Assembly (NCBI GenBank): GCA_961205875.1
Contig: OY540818.1
Span: 10,948,761-11,012,760 of the forward strand
Origin: Sialis fuliginosa
Taxonomy: Eukaryota; Arthropoda; Insecta; Megaloptera; Sialidae
Length of the DNA: 64,000 bases
Direction: 5' to 3'
In this document: positions 61,521 through 64,000 of the stretch, piece by piece
Position numbering within the stretch: position 1 is the first letter of the stretch
How the letters are laid out: each line of letters begins with the position of its first letter
The notes under the pieces: model-generated
What the model saw: only the letters and a program-made list of their open reading frames with translations
Database searches by the model: none
Told to the model about the DNA's origin: nothing
Made by a program: the position numbers and the translations under genes

Positions 61521-64000
61521 TCTCTTAGCAGAATTTAAAAAGTATATATATATTCATATTTTATTTTCATAGTTACTAAATATGTAGGTTTATTTATGTT
61601 ACATATGAAAAGTATAAACTACAAACCTCTTAACCTTACAAAAATTGTCTATAAGTATTCGACATATAATAGAAATAATAAGCTGCTTTAGGAATATAAA
61701 AAAATATGGTTAAATAAACAGAACATACTATATTATAAATATCTAATAAAATTCTCTAAAACTGTTACTTTAAACATTTTTTTGCACCGTTTAAAAAAAA
61801 TTAACAAAACAAGAATAAACATCCGTTTTGGTTGTATAGCGTTCACAGATCGATAGAAACACATACTACATTGAAATAATGGCCGTACTTAATTCAGAGA
61901 CTCTCAAAAAAAACTTGTAATTCCCTTGAAATTATTTCATGATTACCATATTATACATTTCACGAATATACAAAAAAAAATTGAAAATATATAATGTCAT
62001 CAGTAACGCTCTTATTACTGACGACATCCTACAACGCAAAATGTGTAATCACTACTTCACACCTACTAAAACTAACGTTACATCTTTTATGATCACATCA
62101 TAGCTAAAATCAATTTACAAAGTAGCACATTATGTGGTTATATCCATAAACGATCATATTTCACGTGTTTACTTAACGCTTACCTGTGTTTGTGACCTAC
62201 TATAGCGAGTGTAAACATCCCTCACTACATTTAACCCCAACACTGAGCCTCCCTTGTAGTTGACTCAATTGCCCCAATGACACGAAAATAGCATCTTCGC
62301 GGTACTCTACCGTATTAGTTTATCATTTATTGTCTCACGTTGCCTTATTAAATATATTAGTAGCTTTGTTAGGACAAATTACTGCTGTTGCACTGTTACC
62401 AACCGAATTTGTAAATAGAATTGGTACTAATGGAAGAGAAGGGAGGTTACAGGAACATTAATACTGATGTTAATAATATAAATGAATGAATGGGTGGAAT
62501 GAAGAAAATAATAATAGGTTTTATTTTCAGTTGTTTGAAATGTTTCTTTTATGGATTTAATATCAAATTTCAAAAATGAAAATTGATATCAACAGTATAT
62601 TCTAGAACAACATTTTATGATATAAATGTACTATACATATCCATTAGTATCAAAATACTAAAATACAAATGTTATTTTGGATTTTACAAAAAAGGTAAAT
62701 AATATGAAAAAGTTTACAGAAAATATCGCATTGACGACATATGATATGATACAAAGAAAACGGGAATACTTTTAAATACATAAAAAATTCTTCAAGTAAA
62801 AAAAATCTCGTGATTCAACACAAAGGTATCGTATACACATTACACAGCCTGTATGTATTCCACATGTGTAAATAGTATGAGAAATTGACAAAATTATTAG
62901 ACTAAATTGTTTGCTGCACTAACAGAAATATCTATTAAAAAAATGTTAATTTATTATTTATACAGGATGAGTTAATTCGTTATCTCCTATTTTTTAATAG
63001 ATAGAGATAAAATTCAAATTTTAAATGATATTGTAAATAAAATTGTATAAAGTACAGGCACCAGTTTTGGATCAAACTATCAAACCCAAGTGTTGGATTC
63101 TTGTTTAAATGTACTAAATTAGAAATATTTGTTGATATTTGATTACTGCCATTACTGAAATATAATATATAGATACTTGACTGTAAAACATTTTAATTTG
63201 ATGACAATCGTCCAATGAGTGTCAAAATGATGGATATTTAATCTAATTATTAGTGTAATCTATTTATTAATTATTATATTATCATAACATTTGCTTTACA
63301 TTGTTTGAAATTTTAAAATTCTTTATTTTATAACTTTTGTATCGCAGTACTTATCGTTTTGTAATCATTAGCAAGTTCCCATAACTGGGCACACATTACT
63401 GGTTTTACTTTATCCATTACTGGAGAAAAAACATAAACAAACTAAAAGGCTATCATTAAAAAAACAAACTATATTTGCGGACTTTGGTAATTAAATTGAT
63501 TTAATAAAGAGGTACTTATTTTATTAGTAATATGAGTTCATGAGAATTACAAAAAAGCCCATCAATCCCAAAAAATAGTATACCTTGATCTTAAAGGGGC
63601 CAAGACTGGTGCTAGTTCTTTATTTTAAAATCATATTGAATTATACAATGTGGTTTATTATTATTTATTATTTAAAATAGAATGGTCCACTTATTTGTGC
63701 CATATTTAATTGTTATTTAAGTTTTTACTTAAAATAAAATTTAAAATTTGAATTTTACCTCTGTCTTTTAAAAAATACGCATTTTTGTCTCACGCTGTAT
63801 GCAAATATATATTTATTATCTACACTGTATAAATATTAATGATCTATATTTGATACGTGGATTTAATCGTTCTAACTTCTGAAAGACTTTAATAACTGTA
63901 CCAAAAATTTAATGCTTATTTAAATTATTTTTATTTTTAGTTACTATGTATTAATGTTCAATCTATTTGTATTGTAGAGAGTAAATGAAATCATTATATG
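61521..64000. other. gene desert with C-rich segment and a repeat copy
   Basis: At about 62000-62330 the plus strand is C-rich and G-poor (ACATTTAACCCCAACACTGA, GACTCAATTGCCCCAATGAC), like 52200-52520. At 63538-63625 lies the second copy of the 45003-45110 repeat. Nothing else is recognised up to the window edge. Confidence 0.35.

Noticed and set aside
1..64000. CRISPR arrays, bacterial operons, rRNA or tRNA genes
   Set aside because: No regularly spaced direct repeats, no ribosome-binding-site/operon structure, and no recognisable rRNA or tRNA sequence; the gene structure is clearly eukaryotic.

Overview
The window looks like AT-rich nuclear DNA from an insect: spliced genes with GT..AG introns, eukaryotic poly(A) signals, no operons, and many short dispersed transposon remnants of kinds common in insect genomes. 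The order cannot be fixed by eye. One repeat family resembles a repeat I associate with Lepidoptera, but related forms occur in other orders.

Genes are confined to the first 7.5 kb, both on the + strand. Positions 1-1166 carry the 3' half of a TRAF6-type signalling adaptor (last zinc finger, coiled coil, MATH/TRAF-C domain; five exons, entering from the left edge). About 830 bp downstream, 2000-7484 encodes a complete five-exon FASTK-family mitochondrial RNA-metabolism protein of 652 residues, with an N-terminal targeting-type leader and a C-terminal RAP domain. Its second and third introns are swollen by transposon debris: RTE-like 3' ends and a 508-bp element with imperfect 8-bp target-site duplications. 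The two proteins have no obvious functional link and simply lie in tandem.

From 7.5 kb to the right edge (56.5 kb) I find no recognisable protein-coding gene. It is a gene desert, or possibly a giant intron or regulatory domain. Its readable content is non-autonomous DNA transposons and foldback elements (8216-8620, 11277-11600, 21109-21434, 21630-21849, 24257-24468, 25801-25978, 26110-26938, 29440-29695, 30420-30763, 31157-31552, 37680-37950, 43147-43301, 51121-51402), at least three dispersed repeat families with several copies each, simple repeats, and a few GC-rich islands (about 8868-9000, 39735-39975, 43380-43560, 54190-54300) that could be promoters, enhancers or untranslated exons. 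One segment at 20544-20808 reads like an unassigned coding exon followed by a good splice donor.

The most unusual structures are three. A 282-bp near-perfect palindrome at 51121-51402 carries a hammerhead-ribozyme-like core on the minus strand, with a related degenerate copy at about 49885-50025. A 1.16-kb element at 56546-57708 has internal 280-287-bp repeats, a 26-bp-arm palindrome and a terminal hairpin. A second relative of that element, at 60499-60875, has a terminal hairpin whose stem sequence differs completely while pairing is kept.
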